Positions 15,855 through 24,008 are shown, counted from the first letter of the stretch. The stretch is DNA of 46,856 bases from CAYFZR01 sp964347835 [NCBI: uncultured archaeon] (GCA_964347835.1 CAYFZR010000062.1:1-46856); one strand, 5' to 3'. Program-made: numbers and translations. The notes: generated by a model from the letters alone, not told the origin.

Positions 15855-17585
15855 CTATTGTCCCACCTTCTCCTTGTACATCCTAAGCATTTCTTCTATG
15901 ACTTCTCTCTCAAGTTTCCCTGTCATGCTTGTCGTTTCGAAGAATCGGCTTGGAATTTTTACGTTATCTAAATCGAATCCTTCTCTCTTTTTAAATTCCC
16001 ACTTAAGTTTCCAGTTTTCTCTACCTATATTCCAAAGATCTTCTTCCGTTTTTTCTATTCCTACGGAGTCCAGAGTTTGTAGGACGATTTCCTCTGTGTA
16101 TATATTCCTCGCGAATAGACATATGATCAGTGAGTTAACGAGACACCTCCAGTATTCTTCCTTTATGATTGCTTCCACCTGTTTTTCCAAAGGTGTCTGG
16201 GCTGATGCTGCTTTTTGATCTATGCTATATCCAGCGTTGTCCAGATGAGAGTGTCTAGCCCCCACGATCTGGCCTACTATACTCGAGGCTCCTGTGTGGT
16301 ATCCAGAAACCTCCAATCCACCAAGCGTCATGCCGAATTCCTCTCCGCCCCAGTGTTCCGATGTATGGTCTATACCTTTTGCCAACTCCTGATAGAAATG
16401 ATTTTTTTGGAGTATTATATTGTCAATTGCCTTCGAATAACTGTCAGCATGATCCCACGCTAGAGGGATTCCAAGCGTTTCTCCCGCTGAAATAAGATTT
16501 TTCTCGTACATCTCAGTTGCCCATGCAAGACATACGCCCGTACTCATCGCGTCCAAGCCGTATCTCTCGCATTTTTCTATGAGCATGAGCACCTTGGTAG
16601 AATCTGTTATTCCTAAGAGCGATCCCAGAGCATAGATCAACTCATAATCATAGGACATATTCACGGTAGCATACTCATGCTGCGGAGCATATAAAAATCT
16701 CAGTGAGGCTATATGTATACATCCTATCGGACAAGGAATACAGGCAGTTTTTCTGGTAAGATGATCTTCAGCAAATGTTTCTCCAGATATGTATTGTGCA
16801 TGCGAAAATTGAGCAGAGGTGAAGTTTTTCGTTGGTAGACCTTTCAGGTAGTTCAGAGGAAGAATATTTGCCGAAGTACCCAGATCGTGGTATTTTTCCA
16901 TAATGTCTGTATTAACGGTTGTATGCATTATATTTCGCCAAGTTTTGTTGAACTTCGACATATCAGGCGCTTTGAATTCTTTTTTACCTGATATCACCAT
17001 GCCCTTTAAGTTTTTACTGCCAAAAACAGCGCCGAGACCTAACCGCCCAAAGTGTCTATATGAGTCTACGATTACAGAAGCATACCTAACTCCCCTCTCT
17101 CCGGCTGGACCTATTCTAATTATACTTCTTCTTCCAGCACCAGTTTCCCTCTCTCTTATTATACGTCCTACCGCGTAGGTGTCCTTTATACCCCAAAGAA
17201 GAGTAGCATCCTCGAATTTTATATCATCATCATGGATGGATAGATAAACAGGCTCTTCAGACCTTCCTTTTATGACAATCGCATCATGACCGCTAAACCT
17301 CATTGCAGATGCTAGTCTACCACCCGCATAAGATTCTCCGTACTCATTGTTAAGGGGAGACTTAAACGTAGCTGCCACCTTGGTGCACAATGGAAATAGT
17401 CCACCTAGAGGACCTATAGCCAAAATTATAACGTTTTCTGGAGATAGAGGATCTACATTCTTAGGACATTCTTCTAGTAATAGTTTTGCTGCGGCTCCTA
17501 CTCCGCCGAGATGCTTCTCTTTTATATCTTCTCTTTCTCTTTCCTCATAGTCTTGCTTCGCAAGATCAATGTAAAGGACCTTCAT
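15855..17585 (-). CDS. Tungsten-type aldehyde ferredoxin oxidoreductase
   Basis: A 576-residue AOR-family enzyme that oxidises aldehydes to acids and passes electrons to ferredoxin, using a tungsten (or molybdenum) bis-pyranopterin and one [4Fe-4S] cluster. Visible are the N-terminal domain with GGVGAAAKLL, SYAGGRLASAMRFSGHDAI near 85-103, RIGPAGERGVRYASV near 157, the cluster motif CIPCPIGC near 283-290 with a fourth Cys in CLFARN near 488, and the pterin-domain GLDAMSTG near 345. Length is slightly below typical 600-620. Its start overlaps the stop of the ferredoxin subunit by 4 nt, so it is a two-subunit enzyme. The aldehyde is unknown; cofactor metal is inferred from the family. Confidence 0.9.
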   Translation of the reverse strand: MKVLYIDLAKQDYEEREREDIKEKHLGGVGAAAKLLLEECPKNVDPLSPENVIILAIGPLGGLFPLCTKVAATFKSPLNNEYGESYAGGRLASAMRFSGHDAIVIKGRSEEPVYLSIHDDDIKFEDATLLWGIKDTYAVGRIIRERETGAGRRSIIRIGPAGERGVRYASVIVDSYRHFGRLGLGAVFGSKNLKGMVISGKKEFKAPDMSKFNKTWRNIMHTTVNTDIMEKYHDLGTSANILPLNYLKGLPTKNFTSAQFSHAQYISGETFAEDHLTRKTACIPCPIGCIHIASLRFLYAPQHEYATVNMSYDYELIYALGSLLGITDSTKVLMLIEKCERYGLDAMSTGVCLAWATEMYEKNLISAGETLGIPLAWDHADSYSKAIDNIILQKNHFYQELAKGIDHTSEHWGGEEFGMTLGGLEVSGYHTGASSIVGQIVGARHSHLDNAGYSIDQKAASAQTPLEKQVEAIIKEEYWRCLVNSLIICLFARNIYTEEIVLQTLDSVGIEKTEEDLWNIGRENWKLKWEFKKREGFDLDNVKIPSRFFETTSMTGKLEREVIEEMLRMYKEKVGQ

Positions 17586-18019
17586 GCTTCTATTACCTCT
17601 ACTTTCTCGAATGCAATCACTTCATGGGGGCATATTATTGCACACTGTCCACAGTGAGTGCAGATAAGAGGTTTGTCCTCCTCTGGATCCCAGAATACTG
17701 CCCCTATTATGCAGGCTTCTACACAGTCACCACAACTTGTACACTTCTCCGGGATTAATTTAACCCCTATATTACCTTCTCTTGGCACAAGCGCGCCCGT
17801 TGGGCATGCCTTAGCACAGGGAGCAGGATCTGGACAGGCTCTGCACGCGATTAATACGAAGTCTCCTTCGAGCCCTCCTGTTGTCTTTACTTGGATTCTA
17901 GTTTTTACCTGAGACATAGTTCTTTGGACGTATCTCGCGCATGCGAACATGCATAGTTGGCAACCTATACATCTCTCCAAATTGACTACGCGTATCTTTG
18001 AGATTATTTTCTTTCCCAC
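17582..18019 (-). CDS. Four-cluster ferredoxin subunit of the aldehyde oxidoreductase
   Basis: A 145-residue polyferredoxin of the HycB/NrfC type with four Cys groups: CIGCQLCMFAC near 16-26, CRACPDPAPCAKACP near 59-73, CTSCGDCVEAC near 92-102 and CTHCGQCAIICP near 119-130. The second group carries the expanded CxxCxxxxCxxxCP spacing common in this family. It likely relays electrons between the AOR subunit and a carrier. The stop and the AOR start overlap as ATGA, which is strong evidence for a complex. Confidence 0.9.
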   Translation of the reverse strand: MGKKIISKIRVVNLERCIGCQLCMFACARYVQRTMSQVKTRIQVKTTGGLEGDFVLIACRACPDPAPCAKACPTGALVPREGNIGVKLIPEKCTSCGDCVEACIIGAVFWDPEEDKPLICTHCGQCAIICPHEVIAFEKVEVIEA

Positions 18020-18079
18020 CTTTCAAATTCTAAATCGATAGATTATAGGTATTTGATAAACTTGTTGTTTACATTATTT

Positions 18080-18256
18080 TTACTTAGTCTGAGAATTAAG
18101 GAAGGCTATGTAAGTTATGATGAACATGATTATAAAGCCAACAACCAAAGGGTTTGAATATTTAGGCATTGTGTGAGTTGGAAAATATATAATAACCACG
18201 CTTATCAGTAAAGTTACAGTTATCAAAAGTCCAATAAATCTTAACTTTGAATTCAT
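18080..18256 (-). CDS. Small two-span membrane protein
   Basis: A 58-codon open frame from ATG 18256 to TAA 18080. It encodes a short basic start (MNSKLRF), a hydrophobic segment at about residues 7-25, a polar loop with Pro and His (FPTHTMPKYSNP) and a second hydrophobic segment at about 37-53, ending in NSQTK. The positive-inside pattern and a TATA element about 26 nt upstream (near 18277-18286), which suggests a leaderless mRNA, support it as a gene. I recognise no family. It precedes the AOR ferredoxin in the same direction. Confidence 0.55.
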   Translation of the reverse strand: MNSKLRFIGLLITVTLLISVVIIYFPTHTMPKYSNPLVVGFIIMFIITYIAFLNSQTK

Positions 18257-18276
18257 GCTTTTAAATCATGGAATCC

Positions 18277-18286
18277 GATATATATT
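18277..18286 (-). promoter_or_regulatory. TATA box for the small membrane protein
   Basis: An ATATATAT-type sequence lies 21-30 nt before the ATG at 18256 on the minus strand, the position of a TATA box for a leaderless transcript. Confidence 0.4.
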
Positions 18287-18365
18287 TCTAACTACATAGT
18301 CACTCATTAATTTTAAAAGCATATGATCAATCTTAGGAAAAAATAATAATAAAATTAGTTAAATA

Positions 18366-18407
18366 TTAATAATAAGGGCACCCTTGTCCTTCCCATCCCT
18401 TCCTCAT
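18366..18407 (-). CDS. Possible 13-residue peptide ORF
   Basis: ATG 18407 to TAA 18366 encodes MRKGWEGQGCPYY. A TATA-like AAATATTATA lies about 20 nt upstream on the same strand. The composition is unlike random AT-rich sequence in this window: it uses Trp, two aromatic residues at the end, Gly-Gln-Gly-Cys and GC-rich codons. An AAGGG/CCCTT hairpin overlaps its last codons. It may be a precursor peptide, a regulatory leader or chance. Only the reading frame and promoter-like site are seen. Confidence 0.2.
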   Translation of the reverse strand: MRKGWEGQGCPYY

Positions 18408-18535
18408 GGTACTCTCTCTTCTTATAATATTTTTTATCCTTTTAGTATATTCTAATCCTTTTTTTCAAGTTTCTGACAAAAAATATGTCGCCTAACCGAT
18501 AAAAACTTTTATTAGTTGTGTCATATTATTATAAC

Positions 18536-19294
18536 GTGATCTGGGTGCAAAAGGATATTTTGAAAGATGATGACATAAAATTGGTTGAAGAATTCTCGAA
18601 CTGTTATGATGTAGTAAAAAATCTACCTAAGTTTCTATATTCGCAGTACAATCTCGGAGACTTAGGAGAAGTTACTGAACAGATTGGAAAAGATCTCAAA
18701 CAGCATTTATCTGACAAAATAGAACTAAAAGAAGTTGAAAGAGTTATTTCTGATTCCATAGAAGAGATAGAAACTAGAAGAAAGGTTTTTGGACTTTATG
18801 AAGTTGTTCCCTATTTCAGGAGAAAGGAAATCGATTTCTTGGTAAACCTCCACAAAAAAGCATTGGATATTTCAATCCTTGTGGTTTTGAGTGCAGAGGG
18901 TGTAATATCTTTACAAAAGGAAAAAGAAGAATCTATAAAAGAGAAGATCTGGCTAGGTATAGAGTTGAAAATGTATGCGATGCTTGGTGGAATCGAAATA
19001 CCTGACGAATCCACTTTTTCAGATGAAATAATTGAGAAGATATCTAAAGAGTGTGTAAATATCTTGTACTCACGAATAAAAGATGACAGAGAGAAGTACT
19101 TGAGACATCTTTTGAGCGTCTTAGACTTCAAGCAAAAAGTAGCAATTTATGATTTAGATGAGGATCTATGGCGTTTCTTTACCATAATTGAGGCTGTAAG
19201 ATTACTTGATGTTACGGGAGAATTTGTACATGATTTGATAGAATTGTCAGAATTACTAGTGAAGTTAGATGTAATAGAGAGAGAGGTATCCTAA
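18536..19294 (+). CDS. Unknown helical protein next to the KaiC-like genes
   Basis: A 252-residue soluble protein that I do not recognise. It is almost entirely helical and acidic, with no Cys pattern, nucleotide loop or membrane segment. There is a Tyr/Phe/Arg-rich stretch (VFGLYEVVPYFRRKEIDFL) near residue 85 and a C-terminal helical pair LLDVTGEFVHDLIELSELLVKL. The start could be GTG 18518, 18536 or 18545; I favour 18536, because a TATA-like AAAACTTTTATTA (18502-18514) is about 26 nt upstream and there is no SD. It lies 90 nt before the KaiC-like gene on the same strand and may be its partner. Confidence 0.6.
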   Translation: MIWVQKDILKDDDIKLVEEFSNCYDVVKNLPKFLYSQYNLGDLGEVTEQIGKDLKQHLSDKIELKEVERVISDSIEEIETRRKVFGLYEVVPYFRRKEIDFLVNLHKKALDISILVVLSAEGVISLQKEKEESIKEKIWLGIELKMYAMLGGIEIPDESTFSDEIIEKISKECVNILYSRIKDDREKYLRHLLSVLDFKQKVAIYDLDEDLWRFFTIIEAVRLLDVTGEFVHDLIELSELLVKLDVIEREVS

Positions 19295-19384
19295 GATTTT
19301 TTTTAAAATTTTCTTTTAGAATTATAATATAGAAAAAATTAAATTTGAATTGGTTTATAAGTCATATAAAAAAGAGGTTTACCT

Positions 19385-20116
19385 ATGCAGATACCCTCAG
19401 GAATAAGAGGACTTGATGATCTCTTGAACGGCGGTTTCCCGATAGGGAGATCTATACTTTTGGCTGGTCATGCCGGGGCAGGGAAGACTACTTTCGGTCT
19501 TCAGTTTCTACTAAAAGGAGCGGAAAATGGCGAAAACGGAATATATATTGCTTTTGACGAATTTCCAGGTAAAATTAGAGAAAATATGAAATCTTTCGGA
19601 TGGAATCTTAAAAAATACGAAGATGAAGGGACATTGGCTATTTTAGATGCCATATCTACTCGCATAGCATCTCCAACGGATGAAAAATATGTGGAGATGA
19701 GACCTTTCGACATTAATTCGTTGATAGAAGATATCTACAAACTCTGGAAAAAAACTGGTGCCAAAAGATTAGTTTTTGATTCCATAACATCCTTTGCAGT
19801 GATATTGAGGGATGAGTTTGAAATAAGGAAGGAGATATTAAGAATTTCTACCGCTTTAGAAAAGCTTGGATGCACCTCTTTATTTATATCCGAGGTTAAG
19901 GAAGGGAGTGACGATATAAGCAGATTTGGTGTTGAAGAATTTCTCGCAGATGGAGTAATTTTTCTGATGTACGCCAAGGAAGGTAATACTTACAAACAGT
20001 ACATAACCGTAAGAAAAATGAAAGGAGTAAACCACAGTAAAAGAATATACGAAATGGAGATAACAAAGAACGGCATAGTCGTTCACACGCGTTTGGATGC
20101 TTTACGCGAGGTTTGA
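19385..20116 (+). CDS. KaiC-like RecA-superfamily ATPase (1)
   Basis: A single-domain, 243-residue KaiC-like ATPase. It has the typical entry IPSGIRGLDDLLNGGFPIG, Walker A GHAGAGKTT near 29-37, the carboxylate pair FDEFPGKI near 57-64, and Walker B RLVFDSITS near 128. Archaeal single-domain KaiC proteins act in signalling and can autophosphorylate; they are not evidence of a clock. SD GAGGT precedes the ATG. It converges with the V4R gene with a 2-nt gap, so the two transcripts probably overlap at their ends. Confidence 0.88.
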   Translation: MQIPSGIRGLDDLLNGGFPIGRSILLAGHAGAGKTTFGLQFLLKGAENGENGIYIAFDEFPGKIRENMKSFGWNLKKYEDEGTLAILDAISTRIASPTDEKYVEMRPFDINSLIEDIYKLWKKTGAKRLVFDSITSFAVILRDEFEIRKEILRISTALEKLGCTSLFISEVKEGSDDISRFGVEEFLADGVIFLMYAKEGNTYKQYITVRKMKGVNHSKRIYEMEITKNGIVVHTRLDALREV

Positions 20117-20118
20117 GC

Positions 20119-20640
20119 TTATTCCATCACTTCTATTTTAAATTCGCAGTAATGTGATCCAGAACCGCAACAATCCGTCTCATGTACTATAACTCTCTTA
20201 CCAAGTTTTTCCTCCGTGGTTCCAGCCATAGTTCCCGCCTCAAAGTGACATAAAGTCAATCCAACATCAGGAACACCGGCGCAGGTTATGCCTTCTCTCC
20301 ATCTAACCGTGGCCTTCGAATCAGATGCATCTACTATTTCTATGTCTCCAATCTTTGTCCTCTTCATAAAGTCAGCGAAGTTTATCAAAACTGATTGTAA
20401 ATCTTCACCTTCTATGAACTCTGAGACAAACCTTCTTCCGTTATCTCTTCCTGATTCGTAAAGAACAGACTCTGATCCAGGACTTAAGGCTAAAATTGGT
20501 AGGAATCTGTTCTGAAAAGCTAATATATGGACGGTGTCTCCGAGATTTTCTCTTAAATTAAGTTTCTTCTCTAGCGCTGCTCGCATATTTTTTTGGGTAG
20601 TTTCATAAATTTTTTCGAAAACTTCTTTTCTTTTAGCCAT
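20119..20640 (-). CDS. V4R (4-vinyl reductase-type) small-molecule-binding domain protein
   Basis: A 173-residue protein. After an N-terminal helical part (AKRKEVFEKIYETTQKN), residues about 55-173 form a V4R domain, with GRDNGRRFV near 68 and the signature GTMAGTTEEKLGKRVIV-HETDCCGSGSHYCEF near the end, including the Cys-Cys/Cys trio that may bind metal. V4R domains bind small hydrophobic molecules in bacterial regulators and enzymes. The start is ATG 20640: the in-frame GTG nine bases earlier is part of the GGTGA SD. It is last of a KaiC-KaiC-V4R minus-strand operon and is probably the sensor for those ATPases (inference). Confidence 0.8.
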   Translation of the reverse strand: MAKRKEVFEKIYETTQKNMRAALEKKLNLRENLGDTVHILAFQNRFLPILALSPGSESVLYESGRDNGRRFVSEFIEGEDLQSVLINFADFMKRTKIGDIEIVDASDSKATVRWREGITCAGVPDVGLTLCHFEAGTMAGTTEEKLGKRVIVHETDCCGSGSHYCEFKIEVME

Positions 20641-20645
20641 AAAAC

Positions 20646-21362
20646 TCACCTAACCTTTGTAATTTCCAGTCCTGCGTTTGTTAATTTGAAAGGAACCCAG
20701 TGGGTCATGTGAGGGGATCTTTTTAATCGTTCTACTCTAAGATAGAGCCTCTCGTGCTCGGTTTTGAACCTTATGGTACCCTCCGTTATATAGTTTAGGG
20801 TTGCCATAGTTCTCTCTTCATGGACACCTTCCTCCAAAACCATGAAACTTATGGCATTAGACTCTCTTATCATCGCTGTCAAGGAGTTTGTAGCCTTGTA
20901 GGTTAAATCTAATCCAGCGTACATCACAAGGGTAGATAATGTATCGAAAAGGATCATACCACCTCTCTCTACAATCTTTAGATCTTCTATGCTCTCGATA
21001 AAAAGTCTAATTAGTTGGTTCAGGTCTCTTAAAGAACTAACAAAACGCTTCTCGGTGCTCTCGGCCCACTCTCCAAGCCTCCACGTATAGCAGTCTATGA
21101 CCTGGAAGAGGTTTTCCTCCTCAAATTCGGTAGTATCGTACCCAAAATCAGCAAATCTATCTCGCAACATTTTTGGCGATTCGTCCACAGTTATGCACAA
21201 ACAAGGAACGCCATTCTCCAAATTTTTTGAGAGTATATTCAGGGAAAAAGAAGTCTTTCCACTCCCTGGAGGTCCATACAGGAATACATTTGAACCAGCA
21301 GGTATTCCTCCTCCCAAAATATCATCTAAATTTTTTATCCAAGTCTGAAGGATTTTTACCAA
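20646..21362 (-). CDS. KaiC-like RecA-superfamily ATPase (2)
   Basis: A 238-residue single-domain KaiC-like ATPase with Walker A GPPGSGKTS near residue 30, carboxylate pair VDESPKML near 58, and Walker B GGMILFDTLS near 130. The start is TTG 21362, two bases past the stop of KaiC-like (3), with GGAGG (minus strand of 21370-21374) 7 nt upstream; longer in-frame extensions run backward through the preceding gene. Its stop TGA lies inside the V4R Shine-Dalgarno region. Coupling of three genes suggests one signalling unit. Confidence 0.85.
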   Translation of the reverse strand: MVKILQTWIKNLDDILGGGIPAGSNVFLYGPPGSGKTSFSLNILSKNLENGVPCLCITVDESPKMLRDRFADFGYDTTEFEEENLFQVIDCYTWRLGEWAESTEKRFVSSLRDLNQLIRLFIESIEDLKIVERGGMILFDTLSTLVMYAGLDLTYKATNSLTAMIRESNAISFMVLEEGVHEERTMATLNYITEGTIRFKTEHERLYLRVERLKRSPHMTHWVPFKLTNAGLEITKVR

Positions 21363-21364
21363 AA

Positions 21365-22069
21365 TTATTCCTCCATTAAAATCCCTTTTTCGGTTATGCC
21401 GTATCTTTTCCATGGTGAAGTAGTGCCCATGACATTCTCGACTCTTAAGCATCTTTCAATGCCCTCTTCAACCTCCTCAAGTCGCATCCTAATCACGCCA
21501 TGAGTGACCTTCCTCAGCGCGTTACTTATATTTCTTAAATCCATCGCCTCATGACTGACTATTATTGCTGGACTCCACATCATCGTTTCGAAAAGCGTCT
21601 GACCCAGTCTTATTGCAGATTCGATGTCTATTTTTACAAAGCTTAAAAGACCTGAAAGGGAGTCTAAAACCAATCTTCCCTCGCCAAAATCCTTTCTTAT
21701 CTCTTGCACTTCTTTTCCGATTTGATCAATCTGCGTTGGGTCCTCTACTATATGGGGTTCCTTAGTTAATGGAGTCTCTCCCCTAATTCTTCCGATTCCG
21801 TAGGAGTAGCAGTCCACGATAGCAAGATTTTCATATTCCTCTGAATCGCATCCGAGGCGGAATAGATTCTCTTTTACTATATAAGGGGGTTCGTCTACCG
21901 ATACATAGACACCAGGTACGCCTTGTTTTAAACCCTCGTAAATTACTTGTTCACAAAATATTGACTTCCCTGATCCCAGTCGACCTATCAATAAGAGATT
22001 ACAGTTTCTTGGGAATTTTCCCCCGAGCAATTTGTCGAACCCTCTAATACCCCACCTTATTTCTTTCAT
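21365..22069 (-). CDS. KaiC-like RecA-superfamily ATPase (3)
   Basis: A 234-residue KaiC-like ATPase, first gene of the KaiC-KaiC-V4R operon. Motifs: WGIRGFDKLLGGKFPRN at the start, Walker A GRLGSGKSI near 29, carboxylate pair VDEPPYIV near 57, Walker B RLVLDSLSG near 131, and SHEAMD near 169. It differs from KaiC-like (2) through most of its length, so the pair is not a recent duplication. Adjacent V4R and Usp genes favour a role in signal processing. Confidence 0.86.
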   Translation of the reverse strand: MKEIRWGIRGFDKLLGGKFPRNCNLLLIGRLGSGKSIFCEQVIYEGLKQGVPGVYVSVDEPPYIVKENLFRLGCDSEEYENLAIVDCYSYGIGRIRGETPLTKEPHIVEDPTQIDQIGKEVQEIRKDFGEGRLVLDSLSGLLSFVKIDIESAIRLGQTLFETMMWSPAIIVSHEAMDLRNISNALRKVTHGVIRMRLEEVEEGIERCLRVENVMGTTSPWKRYGITEKGILMEE

Positions 22070-22176
22070 GATTTCTTTTTTCTATTCGGCATATATTTAA
22101 TTTTGGTTCAACATCAATAAACGATAAATAGAGTTATACCTCTATCAAAAGTTAGGTATTGTAAGGGGGTAGAGGT

Positions 22177-22614
22177 TTGTTTGAGAAGATTTTGGTACCC
22201 ATGGACGATTCTGAAAGTAGTTACTACGTCTTGAAAGAGGCTATAAAGAACTTCAAAAATTCTGAGATTGTAGTACTGAATGTTATTGAGATTAAAAAAT
22301 ATATGCCCAAACCACGATTTATGGGAGAGATAACCGAAAGATATGAAGAAACATTGGATCGTATAGCTGAGCGCATACTCACGAAAGCGAAAAATATGGC
22401 TGAAGAACAAGGAATTGAAATAGAGACTATTGCTGAAGAAGGCGATGCTGCTCCTACTATAGTATCCGTTGCAGGTAAAATTGGAGCAAAAGCCATTCTG
22501 ATGGCAACTCACTCAACGCCAACGGAAAAGTTCGTCTTAGGAAGCGTTACAGAAGACGTTATCAAGGAAACCCCTAGAGACATCCCTGTATTTGTATGGA
22601 GAGGATTCAAATGA
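22177..22614 (+). CDS. Universal stress protein (UspA family) (1)
   Basis: A 145-residue Usp with the N-terminal FEKILVPMDDSESSYYVLKEA and C-terminal LGSVTEDVIKETPRDIPVFVW motifs. The usual G-x2-G nucleotide loop is replaced by ATHSTPTEKF, so ATP binding is uncertain. Start is TTG 22177 after GGGGGTAGAGGT (22165-22176). It is a close paralogue of the Usp at 42123-42557. It overlaps the next Usp by 4 nt (ATGA). Confidence 0.88.
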   Translation: MFEKILVPMDDSESSYYVLKEAIKNFKNSEIVVLNVIEIKKYMPKPRFMGEITERYEETLDRIAERILTKAKNMAEEQGIEIETIAEEGDAAPTIVSVAGKIGAKAILMATHSTPTEKFVLGSVTEDVIKETPRDIPVFVWRGFK

Positions 22615-23009
22615 TATTTGACAAGATTCTCCTGACCACTGATGGTTCCTTTGCCTGTGAATTAGCAGCCATTAGTGGACTGGAAATAGCAAAAAGCTAT
22701 AATTCAGAGGTATTTATTCTGAATGTAGTCTCTAATCTGGATAAATATCAAAGATCCGCTGAAGAAAACGTGAATAGGTTGAAAGAAAGGGCTGAGAAGG
22801 TAGGGGTGAAGGCTGAGACCTTAGTAAAAGAAGGGAAAGTAGCAGATACTATAATAGATACAGCAAAAGAATTAGATGTAGGTTTAATAGTCGTACCTAC
22901 CCACACTAAAGGACTCAAACAGGCTATTCTCGGAGGAGTAACGGAGAAAGTATTAGGGAAGGTACCTGATAATATCGCCGTCATGGTCTGGCAGATGAAG
23001 GAGAGTTAA
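22611..23009 (+). CDS. Universal stress protein (UspA family) (2)
   Basis: A 132-residue Usp: IFDKILLTTDGSFACELAA at the N-terminus, VPTHTKGLKQAILGGVTEKVLGKVPDNIAVMVW at the C-terminal side shown in parts (THTKG, GGVTEKVL). ATG 22611 overlaps the stop of Usp (1), with GGAGAGG six nt upstream, so the earlier in-frame ATG at 22596 is not needed. Usp pairs often form heterodimers; that is only a possibility here. Confidence 0.87.
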   Translation: MIFDKILLTTDGSFACELAAISGLEIAKSYNSEVFILNVVSNLDKYQRSAEENVNRLKERAEKVGVKAETLVKEGKVADTIIDTAKELDVGLIVVPTHTKGLKQAILGGVTEKVLGKVPDNIAVMVWQMKES

Positions 23010-23010
23010 A

Positions 23011-23361
23011 TTACCCGAACACCAATTTTTCCATGCATACATTTTTTTCAGGTATGTATCTCTCCATGGAAACATTTGCCTCCCTCTTGGTGATGCTTTG
23101 AATTAAACCCTCGATGTACCCGTGGGTGATTCTACAGAGAGACTCGCCAATCTCCAACCCAACTTTTCTCCTCTCTTCTATGATATCTCTCACAAAACCA
23201 TCCTTAATCTCTATTCTTATGAACTCGAGGTCATCTTCTTTTACGAGTTCACAGTCTCCAATGAAAAAAACGTCTTTTATTGCGCTTATAATATTTATAT
23301 AATATTTATAGTTCCTTTTTTTTAAATCTTTAATAACCAATTTATTTAGTTCACCTAACAT
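23011..23361 (-). CDS. Small V4R-like protein, divergent
   Basis: A 116-residue protein. Its C-terminal part, G-x2-LC, then G-x3-G, then V-x-E and a late Cys (GESLCRITHGYIEGL, NVSMERYIP, VCMEKL), lines up with the end of the V4R protein at 20119-20640 (GLTLCHFEAGTMAG, VIVHE, YCEF). The N-terminal half is unrecognised. A TATA-like ATTATAGAT at 23391-23399 supports the ATG at 23361 rather than a longer TTG start. It lies just past the Usp pair, convergent with it. Homology to V4R is my reading of spacing and is not certain. Confidence 0.5.
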   Translation of the reverse strand: MLGELNKLVIKDLKKRNYKYYINIISAIKDVFFIGDCELVKEDDLEFIRIEIKDGFVRDIIEERRKVGLEIGESLCRITHGYIEGLIQSITKREANVSMERYIPEKNVCMEKLVFG

Positions 23362-23402
23362 GAGAAAAAAAGTTCTTGTGGTAGACAAAAATCTATAATG
23401 TG

Positions 23403-23537
23403 ATGGTTATGGAGATGAAATGTTATATTTGCGGTAAAGAAATACCTCCAGGATACGGTTTTCCCGTAATGCTGGACAATGAATTCAGAAATCTTTGCAA
23501 AGAATGTTTCGATAAAAAAAGAGTACAAAAATGGTAA
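23403..23537 (+). CDS. Small CxxC-CxxC zinc protein
   Basis: A 44-residue frame from ATG 23403 (or 23409/23415) to TAA 23535-23537. It has CYIC (7-10) and CKEC (32-35) separated by 21 residues, a zinc-ribbon arrangement, with GKEIPPGYGFPVMLDNEFRN between. The Lys-rich end FDKKRVQKW suggests nucleic-acid contact. No family is recognised. It lies head to head with the V4R-like gene and converges with rpo10. Confidence 0.5.
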   Translation: MVMEMKCYICGKEIPPGYGFPVMLDNEFRNLCKECFDKKRVQKW

Positions 23538-23609
23538 AATCCTTCAGAAGAATTAAAGTTTCAGAAACGTTTACTCTATACAGGCCTTTTGTTTCGCTTC
23601 TATTCAGTA

Positions 23610-23801
23610 TTATCCATATTGCATTATCTCGTCCATTAACTCTACATGGGAGAGGAGCATTCTTCTGCAACATGGCCTTTCGAAACCTAATTCGTCCAAG
23701 ACTTTTCCAGGATTTTCACCGCTTTCTACTTTAACTCTAAATTCTTCGTATTTGCTTGCCACTACCTTACCGCATGTAAAACATCTCACGGGGATTATCA
23801 T
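23610..23801 (-). CDS. rpo10: RNA polymerase subunit Rpo10 (RpoN/Rpb10)
   Basis: A 63-residue zinc-binding subunit of archaeal RNA polymerase. The canonical start [30 protein letters not shown] and [12 protein letters not shown] are all present, giving the C-x2-C and CC zinc ligands (Cys7, Cys10, Cys44, Cys45). The ATG at 23801 follows GTGATTGA, which acts as SD; a 3-residue longer GTG start is therefore rejected. In many archaea this gene sits in the rplM-rpsI cluster, but here it stands alone between unrelated genes. Confidence 0.95.
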   Translation of the reverse strand: MIIPVRCFTCGKVVASKYEEFRVKVESGENPGKVLDELGFERPCCRRMLLSHVELMDEIMQYG

Positions 23802-24008
23802 TTCAATCACTTGTTGGGTTGAAGATTGACTCTAATTATTAGAAACTTCATTAAAAGTTAAGATATAAAAATATATCGAACTGTCGCCAATACTTTCTTC
23901 ACTCATGATACTCGACTAAACATCGAAAACAATTTATTTCCTAAGGGTAAGATAGATTTTGTAAGAACTATATATTATATTAAAAACATGCTACTTAGTT
24001 CCAGAGGG

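Noticed and set aside
19385-22069. Circadian clock (KaiABC)
   Set aside because: Single-domain KaiC-like proteins only; no KaiA or KaiB. These are common archaeal signalling ATPases.
22161-22176. Further copy of the GGGGGT box of elements A and B
   Set aside because: Only GGGGGTAGAGG is shared in part; it is adequately explained as the SD region of the Usp gene.
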